From positions 2,046,001-2,110,000 of the forward strand of contig OY759982.1 of NCBI GenBank assembly GCA_963662895.1: a stretch of 64,000 nucleotides of DNA, given 5' to 3'. This document shows, piece after piece, positions 62,295 through 64,000 of the stretch. The position numbers and the translations under genes are program-made. Under the pieces are notes generated by a model. The model was not told the DNA's origin, did no database searches, and worked only from the letters and a program-made list of their open reading frames with translations. Numbering within the stretch: position 1 is the stretch's first letter; every line of letters starts with the position of its first letter. Source of the stretch: GWE2-42-39 sp963662895. GTDB lineage: Bacteria > Bacteroidota > Bacteroidia > Bacteroidales > Prolixibacteraceae.

Positions 62295-63425
62295 ATGAAG
62301 CCATTTGCAACCATATTAATTCTGATTTTGACTTTGGTTGGATTACAAGCCCAAACGATTGATACATTTCTTTTGCATTCTCCAATTTCAAAATATGATA
62401 CAGTTGTTTACAAAAGAATAATTGAAAAATCGGATAAAGATAAGCTGATTCATGTTCGTGATTTTTATTTAAACGGACAGGTTCAAATGGATGCTTATTA
62501 TTCAAACTTCGACAAAAACGTAAAAGAAGAACTTCAATGTAATTATCGGACAAATACAAAACAGGGAAAATATAATGAATGGTCAAAGAATGGGCAACTT
62601 ATCTATAATGCCAATTACAAAAATGGGCTAAGAGACGGATTAGCTGTTTCATGGTATGACAGCGGGATTAAAGAATCTGAAAAAATATGGAAGAATGGGC
62701 AATTAAATGGTATTTGTAAATACTGGAATGAGAAAGGCGATTTGGAATTTGAAATAACATTCAAAAATGGCTTTAATCAATCTACAGAAACAAAATCATA
62801 TAATTACATTACTTATTTGCCAACAGATTATGTAAAAGATTCATCTAAAAAATATCCATTATTAATTTTTCTTCACGGAGGCTCTGCTCGTGGAAAAGAC
62901 ACAATTGATTTGTACAGTTCCGGACCGTTTGACCAAATTTACAGGGGACGTAGTTTCCCTTTTATAGTTGTTGCCCCGCAATGTCCAAAACATATTCGCT
63001 GGTCGACTGAAAACTGGTTTGAAAATTTCTATTCTGACTTGATAAAAAAATATAGGATTGATACAAACAGAGTTTATTTAACGGGAGCTAGTCTTGGTGG
63101 GTCAGGGACTTGGTATCTCGCTACAAAATATCCTGATAAATTTACTGCAATTGCCCCAATGAGTGGTTTCACCAGACACATGGATTATATTTCTGAAAAT
63201 ATTGAAAATTTAAAAAACACACCAATTTGGGCTTTTCATGGAGAATCAGATAATGTTGTGCCGGTTGAAGAAACAGATTATTTGATAAACAAACTATCTG
63301 AAATAAATAATCAAATCAAATATACCAGAGAAAAAGATGTCGGACATTCGATTCATTGGTTAGTATATCCTGGAAATGAAATATATGATTGGTTTTTAAA
63401 ACATGAAAAAAGAAATAATAAATAA
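62295..63425 (+). CDS. MORN-repeat protein fused to alpha/beta-hydrolase esterase
   Basis: A 376-residue exported protein with signal peptide ending GLQAQ. Residues ~45-155 hold MORN-2 repeats (FYLNGQVQMDAYYSN, NEWSKNGQLIYNANYKNG, SWYDSGIKESEKIWKNGQ, KYWNEKGDLEFEITFKNG). Residues ~170-370 form an esterase/peptidase-like alpha/beta hydrolase: oxyanion segment LLIFLHGGSARG, nucleophile S266 in TGASLGGSGTWYL, acid in FHGESDNVVP, and histidine in DVGHSIHW. The hydrolase part resembles phospholipase/carboxylesterase or feruloyl-esterase-like lipoproteins. The substrate is unknown; the MORN part may mediate surface or membrane contact. It is flanked by attC-like elements. Confidence 0.82.
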   Translation: MKPFATILILILTLVGLQAQTIDTFLLHSPISKYDTVVYKRIIEKSDKDKLIHVRDFYLNGQVQMDAYYSNFDKNVKEELQCNYRTNTKQGKYNEWSKNGQLIYNANYKNGLRDGLAVSWYDSGIKESEKIWKNGQLNGICKYWNEKGDLEFEITFKNGFNQSTETKSYNYITYLPTDYVKDSSKKYPLLIFLHGGSARGKDTIDLYSSGPFDQIYRGRSFPFIVVAPQCPKHIRWSTENWFENFYSDLIKKYRIDTNRVYLTGASLGGSGTWYLATKYPDKFTAIAPMSGFTRHMDYISENIENLKNTPIWAFHGESDNVVPVEETDYLINKLSEINNQIKYTREKDVGHSIHWLVYPGNEIYDWFLKHEKRNNK

Positions 63426-63570
63426 CGGGCTATAATAATAAATATACATAATGCGGGGCGATTTGGTAAATTTGAACTTTAAAGCATTTAATAAACCACA
63501 TAGCGGTTTGATAGTAAAGTGCCTTGAAATCCCGCACTACGCATATTCGTGCCGTTCTCGGTAATTATAA
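63424..63570. repeat. attC-like nested palindrome, site Y
   Basis: Begins AACGGGCTATAA, the inverted complement of the TTATAGCCC box found before the gene at 62295. Nested pairs are GCGGG...ATTT (63453-63464) with AAATCCCGC (63527-63535) and an inner AAACC/GGTTT hairpin (63493-63509). It ends near GTGCCGTTCTCGG. Architecture and size match site X. Confidence 0.45.
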
Positions 63571-63577
63571 AAAGAAG

Positions 63578-64000
63578 ATGAAACAACTATTAAACTTACT
63601 AATTATGATTGCTTTCTCGGCTACTTGTTTTAGCCAAGAAAGTTCTTTAAAAGGCTCAATTAACGGAATTGAAAATGCCGACCTTCAAATAATGCTATTG
63701 CCTCTTAAATTAGGAGAAACTCCTATAATGGATAAAATTCAATGCATCGATGGAAGTTTTGAATACCTGATAAAGTTTAACCAATATATGTGGCATTTGG
63801 TTAGGATAAATAGTCCGGAGTTCAATGACATTTTCGGTGCAGAAAAATCAAGCAATCAAAAACTAAAAAATAGGGAAATCGTATTTTTTATTCATCCAAG
63901 CGACAAACTTGAAGTTAAAGCAAAAATTGACAATTACGGAATAAATTATCAAGTCTTTGGAAATAACATTAATATTCAAAGAAACCAATTTACTCAAAAA
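63578..64000 (+). CDS. DUF4369-like exported protein (truncated at window edge)
   Basis: An open frame of 141 codons without a stop, running off the window. It starts MKQLLNLLIMIAFSATCFSQ, a signal peptide, followed by SLKGSINGIENADLQIMLLPL and CIDGSFEYLIKFNQYMWHLV, then FFIHPSDKLEVKAKIDNYGI. This is the DUF4369-type beta domain that in Bacteroidota usually precedes a TlpA-like thioredoxin domain. Whether the thioredoxin part exists lies beyond the window. It is similar in kind to the gene at 57237. Confidence 0.65.
   Translation, partial: MKQLLNLLIMIAFSATCFSQESSLKGSINGIENADLQIMLLPLKLGETPIMDKIQCIDGSFEYLIKFNQYMWHLVRINSPEFNDIFGAEKSSNQKLKNREIVFFIHPSDKLEVKAKIDNYGINYQVFGNNINIQRNQFTQK

Overview
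The window reads as chromosomal DNA of a Bacteroidota bacterium, most likely an anaerobic or facultative Bacteroidales/Marinilabiliales (Prolixibacteraceae-like) species. The evidence is the DUF3276 PUR-family protein, the DUF721-recF-TPR-ribH and ybbR-coaE-J-domain gene orders, -7 boxes of the TAnnTTTG type, weak Shine-Dalgarno sequences, a cysteate synthase typical of sulfonolipid makers, and many lipoproteins with short SC lipoboxes. No rRNA is present. One tRNA-Leu(CAG) lies at the left end.

Region 1 (1-31.5 kb) is core genome: a GH95 fucosidase, cysteate synthase, Nudix hydrolase, WbqC, a DUF721-recF operon, TPR-ribH, an M16 protease, dapB-lepB, AlkD-like repair protein, dnaX, ferritin, a RelA-type (p)ppGpp synthetase, TPR proteins, ybbR-coaE-djlA-like, DUF3276, folD, ffh and argS. 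Two core genes carry an apparent frameshift. dnaX has an A10 slippage tract that separates a gamma-length product from the tau C-terminus. The M16 protease lacks one base between its signal peptide and its catalytic domain. Downstream of argS is an unexplained array of degenerate ~21-bp repeats.

Region 2 (31.9-44.8 kb) is the most coherent system in the window, a peptidoglycan amino-sugar salvage locus. NamZ (DUF1343 exo-muramidase) and a NagZ-like GH3 fused to a serine beta-lactamase-fold domain would release MurNAc, GlcNAc and anhydro-MurNAc. A GH9 glycosidase fused to a CE4 deacetylase and a transglutaminase-like lipoprotein are candidates for further trimming of wall fragments. An SSS-family sodium symporter would import the sugars, AnmK would phosphorylate anhydro-MurNAc, and MurQ would cleave MurNAc-6-P. 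A GntR/FadR-type regulator closes the locus. A 16-bp near-palindrome (TGTAATACATATTACA and relatives) recurs in the control regions of these genes, so I predict one regulon.

Region 3 (44.9-64 kb) is an AT-rich accessory island. It holds an IS66 element that abuts a beheaded lipoprotein gene, a full group II intron with its reverse transcriptase, an IS4-family element with 11-bp target duplication and a frameshifted transposase, a second diverged group II intron fragment, IS-end remnants, and several copies of a composite dispersed repeat (a covarying hairpin head plus a ~270-bp body). The intron and IS4 both sit inside copies of this repeat. Cargo genes between them are an orphan ABC permease, an XRE-family membrane regulator, a four-gene unit of DUF4369-like protein, thioredoxin-like protein, LytS-type kinase and LytTR regulator, a MORN-repeat/esterase fusion, and a truncated DUF4369-like gene at the right edge. 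Several cargo genes are separated by ~130-bp nested imperfect palindromes resembling attC sites.
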